NCBI RefSeq assembly: GCF_021018895.1
Contig: NC_079384.1
Span: 16,833,140 to 16,897,139 of the forward strand
DNA length: 64,000 nt
Direction of reading: 5' to 3'
From: Seriola aureovittata
Lineage: Eukaryota; Chordata; Actinopteri; Carangiformes; Carangidae
Made by a program: the position numbers and the translations under genes. How positions within the stretch are numbered: position 1 is the first letter of the stretch; each line of letters starts with the position of its first letter. Under the pieces are notes generated by a model, which saw nothing but the letters and a program-made list of their open reading frames with translations, had not been told where the DNA came from and did no database searches. Shown here piece after piece: positions 39,549-51,900 of this stretch.

Positions 39549-39580
39549 TGTGTGTGTGTGTGTGTGTGTGCATGTGCATG
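39549..39580. repeat. TG microsatellite
   Basis: (TG)n with CATG units at its end; lies about 50 bases from the next array. Confidence 0.93.
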
Positions 39581-39620
39581 TAGTATTGCGCTATACAAGC
39601 CTGGCAGGGAATATTGTGTA

Positions 39621-39626
<6 letters not shown>

Positions 39627-39671
<45 letters not shown>
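39627..39671. repeat. TG microsatellite
   Basis: About 22 pure TG units. Confidence 0.97.
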
Positions 39672-39673
<2 letters not shown>

Positions 39674-41139
39674 CAGTGCGTGTATTGTGCGCTCAGTTTC
39701 TTGGAGTTTACAAACAGGGCTGGGATCCAGGCACCAGCCGCAGCTCAAATAAAACAAACCAGACTCGCGTCAGGCGCATAAACAAGGGCACAAATAAAAT
39801 GATATAAATAAATATGTGCAAATTTATCAAGCAAAATAGCAAAGCCTCAACAAATTGGGATGGGTTTCTGTCTGAGGGGCGAGGCAGGCGGAGCTCCACG
39901 GGGAGAAAAATATTAAGATGCAGCCCGCAGCTTGTCTGGTTTCTTTACTGAAACAGGTATGTTTGTTTCTGTCTCCATGTCTGTATTAGCTGATGACTGC
40001 AGACTTCAGCCAGGAAAAATCGAGGGCATGGCGGAGAGGCTTAGCTCTGGCTGTATGTGGAGGTCCAGGATGGAGGTCCAGGGTGGTTCCCAGCATATAG
40101 CGAAAATTCTTCAGACTCGTAATCACCTTTGAGGACTGGGACAAACTTTTCCTTTAACAGTAGTTGTAACATACAGTGCTTGAATGTAGATGCAGATGTT
40201 TTTAAGACACAGATGTGCACAAACCTGCACACACAAACACAAACCCCCCCCCCCCAAAAGCTCTCCCATTCATCCCCACATCTCAGACACCTCTGTAATG
40301 AGCAATAAAACACATACTGTAAAGAGACCACAGATACACTCACAAAGGACCAACACATTTCTTTACATGTTCCCCCTCCCACCCAGGGGCATAATGAAGC
40401 CTACAAGGCCTAGTGTGGGCCCCCCAGCCCCAGAAACATAACTACATCCCCACCCCCACCCCCCACCCACTCTATAATCTCCATCTTTTCCTGACTGGAC
40501 ACAGCAGAACCTGTGAAAGAGGAGAAGGTGGTAAATGAGGAGGGGAACTTGGCGGGGGCCAAAAGGTGGAGCCAACAGGCTGGAAGGTGATTTTCTTGGC
40601 AGAGAGTCTGGTTGGGGTACCAAGGGCCAGGGGCCCCGATTCCCACCAGTTCCCACCCGAGTGCCTGTGTGGTCCTGGATCTGATTAGCACCGAGCCCTC
40701 CATCACATACAACAGACGCACACAAAGTCTAGATGCCCACATGTGCATAGCAACGCAGGCTAGCATTTACACAAACACAGCCAATCAGGCTCCTGTACAC
40801 ATGTTGTGCATATGCCGCGTTTCCAAAAGTGCAACCACACCTCACAGTTTAGAGCCTCACTTGTTCTCTGAACATTGTCAGAAGAGATAAAGAAGACGGG
40901 CAGTTTAGAGTTTTTCAGACTCATAAACGCAAGATGGTGATAAGAAACAGAGCGAAATGGGAGAGTGGAGAAAGAGAAAGCGAGCGGAGAAGCAGTGGAA
41001 GAATTCAAGCAGAGCCAAGGCTGTCAGAGCGCAAAGCTTGGAATTTTCATTGCAAACATCCCAGAGGAATAAAATGAAACAGTTACTCAATCATTTCATC
41101 TTTTCCATGCATTCTCCTTGTTTTCTTTTCATGGATGTT

Positions 41140-41162
41140 ACACACACACACACACACACACA

Positions 41163-41219
<57 letters not shown>

Positions 41220-41255
41220 AAACACACAAACACACACACACTCACACACACACAA
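41140..41255. repeat. CA microsatellite with CAAA and CACT variants
   Basis: 116 bp of (CA)n; the 3' third has regular ACACACAA variants suggesting a secondary longer period. Confidence 0.97.
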
Positions 41256-43386
41256 AGATAGAGTACATTCAGTCTACAGCCAACAGACACAGCACTGTAT
41301 GCGCATGAGAGAGATGTTTTTCTGCAGTGTGTATGAGTTCATCCGGAGTTTGCTGCCAATGTGTATTTGCCTAAAGAACTTGAGGAAAACTGAGTCCATG
41401 TGGCCGCCTATACATATCATGTCCTGGCTGCGTATGTGAATGTGTGTGAGGAAGTTAAAAAAAGAAACACAGAGAAAGATAGAAATGTGTTTGAGGTTGG
41501 AAGTCAGGATGGATTTTATGCTACCTGAACATGTCTTTGAATCTTTGTAAGTCTCTGTCAGTATTACGGTTCAGAGTAATAGTGGGAGGGCTAAAGAGTG
41601 AAGGGAGCAGCATGTATTCCTTTAGGATGTGTGTTCAGACCGGCGCCACCTGCCTTACACACACCTCAGGGGCAAGTCTGAAAGTTTTTTTCTATGAGTG
41701 CTGATGATTTATTATCTGTCATGGTGGTTATTTCCCTTAAACCAACCACATGATGCCCTAATAAATATTCCATCTGCTTCTATATGCAAAACGTACGGTT
41801 CATGTACTGATATGGAAAGTTTAGATCCTGTTGTCCACATTTAGAAAAGGGAGTAACTGAGAATCCACTTTCACTTGTTTTGACTCTCTACTACAGCAGC
41901 ACTTCAACACAATTAAGCCTTGTGGCTATTATTTTTCCAATTAAGCATGCAGCCACATGCCTCCAACGCTGAAATGAGGTAAACTACATGTGGCAAAGGC
42001 TGGAGAAACAGAGGCACGCTCAGTCCTTTCGCGGGAGGAGGAGGAGGAAGAGGGGGGGAGGCAGGGCAGGGCAGGGCAAGCTGTCAGCAGCCCGTCACCA
42101 CCACCTCCGCTTTGTGTCTCTGCCTTGGTCGGTTGGAATCTGGGTAATGATCGGGTAGGCCATGTAAAATACGTGTTGGAGCTATATAGCAGGGTATGTG
42201 TGATCGCTACAGTATGTGCGTTTGTGTGATCTCTCTATATTCACCTCACTATAATCAGAATTCATGTAAATGATGCATGTTCTACTGTATGTGGATTAAG
42301 ATTACGTAGTGCTGGATTTGTGCTGGAAAGTAAATTATACTGCTTGTGTTAAAGATCCCCTGCAGGCATGTTTTAAGATACAAAAACACTGCTTGGAATG
42401 ATCATTTGCGTCTGCTGTGGCTTACACACAAAATTCAAATTAAATTACCTTGTTAAAGATTCTTAACATGACATTTAGTCTTTCTGCCTCACTGAAAAAT
42501 CTATGAATGTAATTTAATATAATTTTTTAACTGTTTGACTGCTAGAGATCTTCAAGTTTCCTAATCACACTTTTGTAACTAGGCACCAAACTAGTTGTGA
42601 CATAACAAAAGTGTGGTTTAAAGTGAGGAGAGTAATACACTCACAAATTAATGTAAAAACAGCCTTCAGTGTCAAACTGCACACACATCATTCTGCACAG
42701 AGAAGGTCACACACAGGAAAGTAACAATAAGCAAAACACATTCTCTGAGTGGAGGTCTTTAACCAGGAAGCCATGTGTGGTCATAGTGGTCAAAGGCCTG
42801 AAATGTGTGAACAAAAAGCAAGAGAAAGTAAGTAAATTTGGATTACTGTAAGAAGGAAACATGCAGTGATGTAAGATACAAACACTGTCTGGAGCTTAAA
42901 GAAACATATGTTTGGACAAAACTGCAAATGGCAGATCTCAGTTAGTACGCTAATTAACCTGAACAGTGGATGAAAAGCATCTTGGACAAACGGATCATTA
43001 TGTGCGCTTAATTAGCTCTTGTCTGAGCAGTTACCCCCCTCGAGGCGAAGCCAGCACTGTGTACGTGCTAAACGACTGGGACAAGAATGAGAAGGAACTA
43101 TAGCGGCACTGTCCTTTTTGACCAGATACATAACAGCGGTTGTGGAACGCAGATGGCAGCGAGTCTCCTTCACACTTCACAAAGTCTGCGTTCAAAATAG
43201 CACAACGTTCATATCATAAATGCATACATAAAACGGTGCAGGTGCCAACACACACGCGCAGAATAACACGCATACAGAAACACGCCCACACACATACTGT
43301 ACAGACACACAAAAAGGTCAGAGGGGTCCAGTGCGCTTAAGTTCACCGCTTCGCTTCCGGCTGTTTAAGGTTGCAGAAGTGCACCC

Positions 43387-43387
<1 letters not shown>

Positions 43388-43424
<37 letters not shown>

Positions 43425-43433
43425 GACACACAC
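43388..43433. repeat. CA microsatellite
   Basis: About 22 CA units with a CGCAGA interruption. Confidence 0.96.
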
Positions 43434-43864
43434 AAATAACCCTCTGTCTCGCTCCCTCATAGAATAATAACTATTCAGCACTGCGCTAATGTGGCCCACC
43501 GACCCCTGCATGCTCTCACCCGGAGGCTCCTCTGAATCAAAGAGAAGGTGGAGACAAAAGGAGGACAGCTAAGTAAGGAAGATAGAAAGGAGGGAGACTG
43601 ATGGAGATAAACAAAGCAGACAGAGATAGAATGCCAGCACGGTCGACTTCACACCATGATCTGTATATGTTTGATTTACAGTATATGGGGGTGCATGCAG
43701 GCGTACACGCATACATGAACAATAGGGGAAGCTGTCTGTCACAACATCCTAGAAACATAACAGTCTGGATTAACAGGTGCAAATTACAGTTCGTCCCTAC
43801 ACCGTCTTTATCTCCTGGCGACCTTTTCTCTGTGTAACATTTCTCTTATAAATTTGTTGTTCAA

Positions 43865-44290
43865 CAGCACTCATCCATATGATTTAAGATGCACTGCCTC
43901 TATCCACTTTTGTCACAAAATCCACAGTCCTCCAAGAAGTTTATATGAAGTTTATATGAGGCCTCAGAAATTTGAAATAATCAAATCAAGTGGGTCTCTC
44001 TTTCAAATCTTCCAAAGTTCCTCTTTTTAGTCCCAAATTCCCTCTCTGAGTTTCTCGAACAGTCTTTTCCTGGCTGAGCTACTGAAGGGACAGTAACACA
44101 AAGAGAGAGAGAATTTAATACAAAAAAAACTGTAACTTTGGAAAATATTCAATCGATTTTTCAAACTTAAAACTGCTGAAGCTTTCATATCAACTTGCTT
44201 TGTAAAGTACTTTTGCAGAGAATGAGGACTGTGGATTCTGTGCCCCATCACAATGAAAGTGCATCAGAAAGGGATTTCTTAATGGACACT
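43865..44290 (+). repeat. Dispersed fish repeat, unclassified
   Basis: Ordered blocks match a repeat I recall from teleost introns: CACTCATCCATATGATTTA, AATCCACAGTCCTCCAAGAA, CTCTGAGTTTCTCGAACAG, CTACTGAAGGGACAGTAACA, GACTGTGGATTCTGTGCCCC and a GATTTCTTAATGG end. There is a small internal duplication of AAGTTTATATG near 43938-43958. No ORF. Confidence 0.6.
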
Positions 44291-45688
44291 ATCGACAGGA
44301 GGAATGATTACTCAAGCAGAAATTGCTTTAATGTACACGGGGGCATGTGGGTGTTGTTTTAAGAAAGATTTGTCAACCTATCCTTTTATTTTTCCTATAT
44401 ATTGACCTGTATCCAACCATCACACCAGCATCAGAATCAATGTCACAAAAAGAAAAACATTTGAACAAATTAAAAAATGCCACGCATGAGAAAAATACCA
44501 AAAGATGATTCCAACAGAGTTTTCCCCAAAGATAGCAAAGCAGAACGGAGAGCGTAGTGGAATTGTGCCATCATATACACACTGCTATTGTGGAATTAAT
44601 GCCTTCATTTATCAATTTGACCAAACCAAGACATCAGAGACAAACAATCTGTTGTGAGTCAAAGACAATCAATTAGCTACTGTAACCGGCTCTTCCAGGC
44701 CAGCACAGTGTGTAATGGCAGATCCAGTATCTAGTGCACCGCCAGCAGCCACTCCCTCAGCTCTCATTAGTCAAGTGGGACACAGCCAACACCGGGGCCA
44801 ATATAAAGACTTATAAACCTGAGATCAAACGTGGCCTTTGTTTCGCTGAAACAGTTACCTCGTATCTCTGGGAATAAAGTTCAAAAGATGGCTGTTATTC
44901 TTCACTGTCTTCCAGGAAGCACCCAGGTGAAATAAATAGAGAATAAGCTCTGCCTCGGCCCCATTAAGCCCAGCGGCAGAATGCAGGGCTACTGGGATCT
45001 ATAGATTTAAATGTGCCGTCAGCATCATAGACAGAGATATGATGGGGGATAATATGTTGCCATGGGACACTAAGCTGCAGCAGTGCATGTAGGATTTGCT
45101 CTACTTAAGCTGAGCACAGAGTTGTGTTAGAAAGGAGATTTTCCTGCAACGATCGCTGAAATCAAGCTTATAGCTGCTGAAGGAGGGGCAGCAGCCGGAG
45201 TAACACAGATAGCAGATAAGGTTCATCGAGTAGCACAGTGATGGGGAGCTACCTACTGAGAGCCCTGTGATATTTATGCACACCACAGCCCAAAAAGCCA
45301 CTCATTTTGTATTGTAGGATTTCTGAATACTTGTGGCTTTTATTGATGCACAGTTCTGAACAACTCTTAAAATGTTTGACTTCCCGCAACAAGATAAGAA
45401 GGATCCAGGAAATATTATATTTACATAGGATTAACATAGCTAATTGTGTGCACTGTGCCCAAAGCCCAAAACCTGTTCCCCTGGACATATTACTATAACA
45501 CACCTCAACTTGTATTGCATGCCATTTCTCCTAAATAATAAATCACACGTGCTAAAAAATAATTAACAAAATAGCAACTGGATAGGCAGTTTCAGTCTAG
45601 GAATATATTTCTGTGCTATAATGCCATTACTGCAGACCAAATAGCTGGCTCAGCATCCAATAAATAGACGGAGATAAGACAGGAAGAT

Positions 45689-45704
45689 GGGGGGGGGGGG
45701 GGGG
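45689..45704. repeat. Poly-G run
   Basis: Sixteen G in a row; length may be unreliable. Confidence 0.9.
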
Positions 45705-46023
45705 CTGGCAGCAAAAGATAAGCAGAGAGAATGTGAGACGAGGAGGACATGTATAGATATATAGCGGTGTAGTCTACGTACATTCAATGGCATCTGAAGA
45801 CTTCATAGTAAACATTCTGTACCGCCATGTGGACACCTTGAAACAGCAACACATTCTGGGTCACGCAGTCTATGACACAGACACCTGATGTGTGTGTGTG
45901 TGTGTGTCAGTGTGTACAGCATGCATGTGCGAAGGACACGTAGTATCCGTTAAATTGCTCGCAAAGCACCAGGGATGGTGGCGCCCGATGGATTAGGTTA
46001 CCTGACAGAAGGTTTTCCAGGAG

Positions 46024-46130
46024 GCCCCAGTGACCTAGTGGTTTAAGACACATACCATAATATCCTTGGATTTGAATGTAGCTAAAGGTCTTTGTTTTAA
46101 GTCCATCCCCTTGTTTCTCCAGTCAATAAG
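46024..46130 (+). mobile_element. tRNA-derived SINE-like fragment
   Basis: Begins GTGACCTAGTGGTTTAAGAC, resembling a tRNA A-box region, followed about 30 bases on by GGATTTGAATGTAGC in the place of a B-box, then TTTAAGTCCATCCCCTTG. The order matches a common teleost tRNA-derived SINE whose body continues with CATGTCATCCCC. Diverged; the boxes are probably inactive. Confidence 0.6.
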
Positions 46131-47714
46131 AAAATACAAATTATTGATGAATTTTATGTCAAGTATTAGAAATGAGTGAATAACTTGCACCTGGCCAGAT
46201 GTGTACCCGGGGTTTCTGTGGCTCACGGTTTTTGCCCTAACCCTGAGGCCACCCCAGCTTTTCAATTTGCATTCAATTTGCGAAATGAACAATTAAGCTG
46301 TTCAGTCATCAAGGTCACAGGATATTTGGAAATGTTAAAGGAAACGTAGCTGAAATCCAGTAACCTTGTTTGGCTTACTACTTCTAGCCTCTTTAAGATC
46401 TAAATAAAAAACTAATGAACTTGTTTTCCTCTACCTTTAATCAGTTTTATCTACTGCACTTTTCTTTCCATTTACTTGTCAAAGCACTAAAGCTTTACTT
46501 CTTGTCCATTAATATCTTATTTCATTTTTTATTAAGGTTTAATTTGTTATGAGATTTATTTTGTTGTTCTAATGCATTTAATTGCCTTATGTAAAGAACT
46601 TTAACTCGTCTCTTTGTTCAAATGGTGCTTTATTTTCATTTTGATCACTTTATTACAGAGAAATTAATGAACTACCTTATCACTATCTGCAGCCATTCAA
46701 ACTGCTACCAAAGCTCTGGTTAGACGACATCCAGAAAATGAAAAATGTTAAAGAGAACAAAATAAACACTGAAACAACTACAAGTGGCCTGATGTCTGTT
46801 GTTGGGGACCGCGCTGCCCCTGCATCTGTTCACATGTAGACGTTAAAAGAGCCCATTATGCTGTGACCACAGCCCTCCTCTAACAGCTGCACTCAGAGAC
46901 AAACAGGCCGCTTCAGCAGCCTTATCACAAGCAGCAGCCCTGTGCCAGCTGCCTGGAGCTAATGTGACCTATCATTAGACTAATGGGCGGTCGATTAATG
47001 TTAACATGCCAGCAGAGCTCATATCACTGAGATCTACAGGTCGGTGCAGAGCCATTAATAATATAATTGACTGGCAGGCTTTTGCTGCTGGAAGCCTTCT
47101 ACCTTACAGTTGTGATCTCTTCTTGATTACGTGATGATCCATCTTCCTGTTCCTTTGTTGTGATTACACTTTATGGACAAACTCAGATAATCCAGGGTGG
47201 AAGCATCTTTTACAAAGCATCTTAAATTTCTGTTTGGTTTCATGTTACTGATCCGCCTCCATGATGGTGAAAAATAGAAACAAGATACGCACAAAAGTGT
47301 TGCTTGAGGACAAATCAAGTGTATAACATAATCTATAACACACTAACACTCTATCTAGTTCACATGATTTCATCCCTATCAGATTTCATAGGGTGACAAA
47401 CCGTGTAGAACAAATCAGCCCCAAAGATATTCCTGTTGTCCTGCGTGTACAGAAGACTGATACCATGAGAGGTAATTAGGTCAATTACACATAATGTATA
47501 ATTAATTTACTCCACCGAGGTCTTATGAAAGTGCATGTTTTTGGCTGACGAACCAGAGCACGGTAATTTGTTTGAAATGAAATATAATAGACATTTGAAT
47601 CAAAGTACAAGCTTATCTAATACAATAAGATCTTATAAAAAAAGAAGGGTTTTTAACCCTATTCTATTTTTCATTGTCTTTTATCATTTCTGTTTTCTTG
47701 TGTTTAAAATCAAT

Positions 47715-48262
47715 CCATTTCCTGCCATCTATCCGGATCCAGGTCCTGGTAGGCCAGAGTAGCCCAGACGTCCTTATCCACAGCTACTTCCTCTAGCTCT
47801 TCCCTGGGGGATCCTGAGGTATTCCCCTGCCAGATGGGAAATATTAATGCTCCAGTGCCTTCTGGGTCTGTCCCAGTTGGGCGTTCCTGGAAAACCCTCT
47901 GGGAGGTGTCCAGGAAGTATCCTTATTAGAAGCTCGAGCCACCTCGACCGGCTCCTTTCAACACCAAGGAGCAGTGGATCTACTCTGAATCGCTCAGCTC
48001 CTCAACTGATCTCTAAGTGTGAGCCACGTCTCCCTGTGTAGGACACTCATTTTAGCTGCTTGTGTCCATGATCTTTTTCCTTTCCATCACCATTTAAGCC
48101 TCAAGTTAAAAGGTGGCTTGAATGTAAACCTACCAGAAATTAAGAGCTTTGCTTTTGAGCTCAGCTTCCTCTTCACCTCGACAGACCTACATCACACCAA
48201 TGCCAACCTAATCTCCCTGGTGATCTTGAACTCCCCCACTTATCAGCATCCTCTAGTGTAAA
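47715..48262 (-). mobile_element. Decayed Rex-like non-LTR retrotransposon, 3' part of its ORF
   Basis: Read on the minus strand, parts align with the C-terminal end of a teleost non-LTR retrotransposon reverse-transcriptase ORF: VERSRSRWLE resembles the conserved VERSQLRWLG, and the flanking DNA follows the usual order down to a TCCGGATAG-like end. Stops and frame changes (for example TGA and TGA in the stretch before VERS) show it is long dead. The 5' end of the element is missing, as expected for target-primed insertion. The family assignment (Rex1/Rex3 type) is from memory. Confidence 0.7.
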
Positions 48263-48628
48263 AAACCTTCAGACTTTTATCTTGCATCCACAACCTCTAA
48301 ACAACACATGTTTCAAAGCTCTAATCTAATATCAACTGCTGTAACAGGCTGAGCAATGTGCCAGTAATATGTAGTGAGCAGCCGGAACAGACCGCTGCTG
48401 TAGATATCACGGTAAAGGCTTTCCAGACCTCTGTTTCGGTGCCATGCTGCACCAGCCACATGTTGCAGAGATGCTTTTGCACGGATGCTGAGAGGCAAGA
48501 GCTACCCACTGTGGCAATATCCCCGCTTAAGAGGATTGGGAATTCAAACCAGGTAGTTTCTGCTGAATAAAATATCACAGCTAGAGGGGTCCTATGCTGC
48601 TCAAATGCTTAGCCCTGCACAGAGGTAC

Positions 48629-48655
48629 GGTGGTGGTGGTGGTGGTGGTGGTGGT
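48629..48655. repeat. (GGT)9 trinucleotide repeat
   Basis: Nine GGT/TGG units, followed about 100 bases on by a (CAA)6 run at 48760-48778. Confidence 0.95.
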
Positions 48656-51355
48656 AGGAGCCTGTGTGTGAAACTCACAGCTAAGAAGCATCACGCTCAC
48701 CTTTTGATGTAAGCGAGAAGAGTGTTTAGTGAAAGTTTGACAGTAAGTGCTGCAGGATGAACAACAACAACAACAACAGGTACGTTTTCTTCACAGCACA
48801 GAGATTTAATCCTACAACATCAACACCTCAGACAATATCTAGTTCACCACAGCAAGGTGAAAAGCCACAGAGGACACTGTTCGTCTTCTGGCAGCGTGAG
48901 GATGATTGGAGAAAGCATGAGATGTGATTGTGACTGATGCTGTAAGATCTTCAGATAGCCAGTGTGAAGTATGACACCTTTTTGCTCAAGTTGAGTTTTT
49001 TTTTTTTCTTTTTTTTTTTTTAAAACTTTCCATGACACGCATGCAGAGAACCAAAAAGATTCTCACGGCTAAGAATCGAATCATGGAGCAGTGTGTAGAA
49101 ACATCAGTGATATATCAGTTTTTAAAGCAGGTCCAAGACAACATTTAGTCTACGAGAACCACGAGACAAAGCTTGCTTAATGTGCCAAACTCTAACTGAT
49201 TGCGTGGGTATATTTTAATGTCAATAACAACATGGCAGCAAGAACATGAATTCAGGGACAATAATCAGCTTCATCCAAGTGAGAACTGAACCCAAACAGA
49301 ATTGAACATAATAAAACATATTTTTTACTATAAGTGAGAGACTTTTATTCCTGTGGGTTTTGCAAAATATGAAAATATCCAAGATAAGAAATCAGACCAA
49401 AGACCAAATTATAGCTTCATATCCAGTGTGATGGTTTATCTAGAATGTGCAATTTTCAGCCTGTGGATGTTGATTTTCATATTGTGCTAAACTGAAGGAC
49501 ATCAAACAGATGCCTATGAATGAACCTAGACTTAAACATCAATGAGCACAGAGTTACAGATTCGGGAGGAAGTAAAGGAATGGTTTAGGTGGAGTTGGCC
49601 TTTACATTGCCTAAAGCAAATATGCATAACTGAGGATTGTTTGAGCAACTAAGTGAGGCAGCCCTTTGTCTTACTGAACTTTTTTTTTTTTTTTTTAAAC
49701 ATTCTCTTTTATGTTTGCACAACTCCCATTCTGCATCCCAAGACTTCTCGTGAAAGAGTAAAATATTAAAGCCTCTGTGGATGTGCAGCGCTGCAGTGAA
49801 TAAATGACGGGGAAAGAGCATTTTGAAATATAATTATTAATGAACTGCCAGGAGCAACATGACATATTTATTTTATTTCACCTTCAGAATAAAATCCAGT
49901 ACCTGCATTGACAGAATGCTTCTTGACAAAAGCTGAGCGATGGATTGGATGTGATGAAAACCACTCCAATTATAAATCAACACAATTGGCAATAGTTTAG
50001 TTGCTCGCCAAATACATGTTTTTAGAGCATGTGGAAAGTTTTTACTGGAGAGTTTTTATCTTTTGCTGTGTAATTGGACTATAAATCAAATGTGTGGTCT
50101 TTGATCTCATTGAAGTTTGAGCCGGCGCTTTGAATGCAGCACCCCTATGGGGACGTTATTTACTGAGCGTTTGAACATCGATGCATTATTTGTGAAGCTG
50201 ATATAATGATGCCGGTACTCTCTTGGTGCCTCTGTTGGATAAGCAATGAACCATAACCCATTACCAGTATTAATCCAGGGATTAAAAGGAAAAGTCAGCA
50301 AACTGTGACTTTGTACGACTGACAAACTGCACCACAGCTGAAACTGTTCAGCTGCGATACATTCATGAAGACTGGCTTTGCCAAAATCCTGTATACACTC
50401 TCTAATCCCCTCAACAAAGAATATTTAGGACACGAGAGGATATACTAAGATTCCACATTAGGCACATTCTCCACAGTTGCTATGATGTTTATGCATAAAA
50501 CCCCTCTGGCAACAAGAGCTGACCAACTTGAAAATATTAATATATCTGTGCACAAATATTTAAAGTACAAAGTCTACAAGTTGCCCGGTTGTGTACAATC
50601 CTCCACATCAATAAAGACGTGCACCACTGTTGCAATAGATGATCACACAGCAGTTTGAATTATTTATTTCAGCATCATAAAGGCAAGAAAACGAGGGAAG
50701 GATTCAGACCGTGGTGACTCATAATCGCGGCCCTCAAGGCTTCTCTGCGACTAAACAAGCAGTCTTAAATAGATAACCTAGATAGCGCACTGCATCCCTT
50801 CATCTGTCACACTCAAACACACACCATACACGATCATGCGAGGTAACACAGCAGACAGAGTGGCTACACTGGCTTCTCTGTGCCGTTAACTAACAGAGCC
50901 AGACATGCATGGCCGATGTCAGATGGGAAACATTAAAATAACATGGGACCTTAGGGGACCAGGAAAGAGGATTGGAGCCATCCTGCTTCCCTTCGCTAAC
51001 GGTCCCTCGACACTGGTGAAAGGAACACGTGTATGTGTCCCCTCACTGACCTCTGTACGCTGCAGCTAATCACATTGTATGTGGCTATATAATTACCTTC
51101 CTCATTAGTCAAAACCCCAGGGTTATCTTTATTAACTGTCACACAGGCCATTTTGGAGACTGGGCACATGTCGTTGTTGTGTCTGTGTTTAATTAATTGC
51201 ACTTTGAATGGGGGCCATCCAAGGAAGTTCATTGCTTGTGAACATCTGTCACCGAACAGCCGCATGGGATATCTAATATGAGGTCATTTGCGGTATCCAG
51301 TATTGTTTTTGACATTATAGAAGTCACAACAACATCAGTTGTTTGTTACAGTGAG

Positions 51356-51380
51356 GGGGTCGGGGGTGGGGGTGGGGGGT
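51356..51380. repeat. G-tract cluster, quadruplex-capable
   Basis: Four runs of five or more G separated by one or two bases on the plus strand; fits the G-quadruplex pattern. Confidence 0.8.
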
Positions 51381-51825
51381 TGTGGATGACTTAGCTGGGA
51401 TCACAGTGCTCTCTGTTTACATGCTTGTGCAATGCTCAAGAATGAAGCAGAAAAAAACAAACATGGAACATTAAATTAAACATTCAGCCTATGAGTGGTT
51501 GCACGTGTTTCTATGTGCACAGGAAATTTGTTTGCATGCATGCTAGCAATGCATTTGGTCATTTGAATTATTATGATGTGCACTTGCCAGAAAAAGTAGA
51601 AACCTCTGTACACTGTCATCTAATAAATGCCCCATTTGTAAAACTACTTCTCTACAGTGAAAACGGTTTGTCAATTCTGTTTCATTTCTCAAGCCAATGT
51701 GCAGATAACTAACTGTTTCCACCTTTGCTTATCTCAGCCATCTGTGACGGTAAACAAAACGTCTTTGAACTGTTGGTTGGATAAAACTCAGGCTTTGGGA
51801 AACTGTGATTGACGGTCATTTCTGA

Positions 51826-51900
51826 CGCTCACTAGGCCCCCGACCTCAGGGTTGTCGGTTTGACTCCCACCTGTCATGTATCTATATGTGGAGCTTTAAC
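51826..51900 (+). mobile_element. Possible SINE fragment with B-box-like sequence
   Basis: GTCGGTTTGACTCCCACCTG resembles a tRNA T-arm (GGTTCGAATCCC) preceded by CTCACTAGGCCCCCGACCTC. It is short and without a convincing A-box, so the call is weak. Confidence 0.25.

Noticed and set aside
44800..44825. CCAAT next to TATAAA (GGCCAATATAAAG), promoter-like
   Set aside because: No nearby first exon, CpG enrichment or other promoter signs; such pairs occur by chance in AT-rich DNA.
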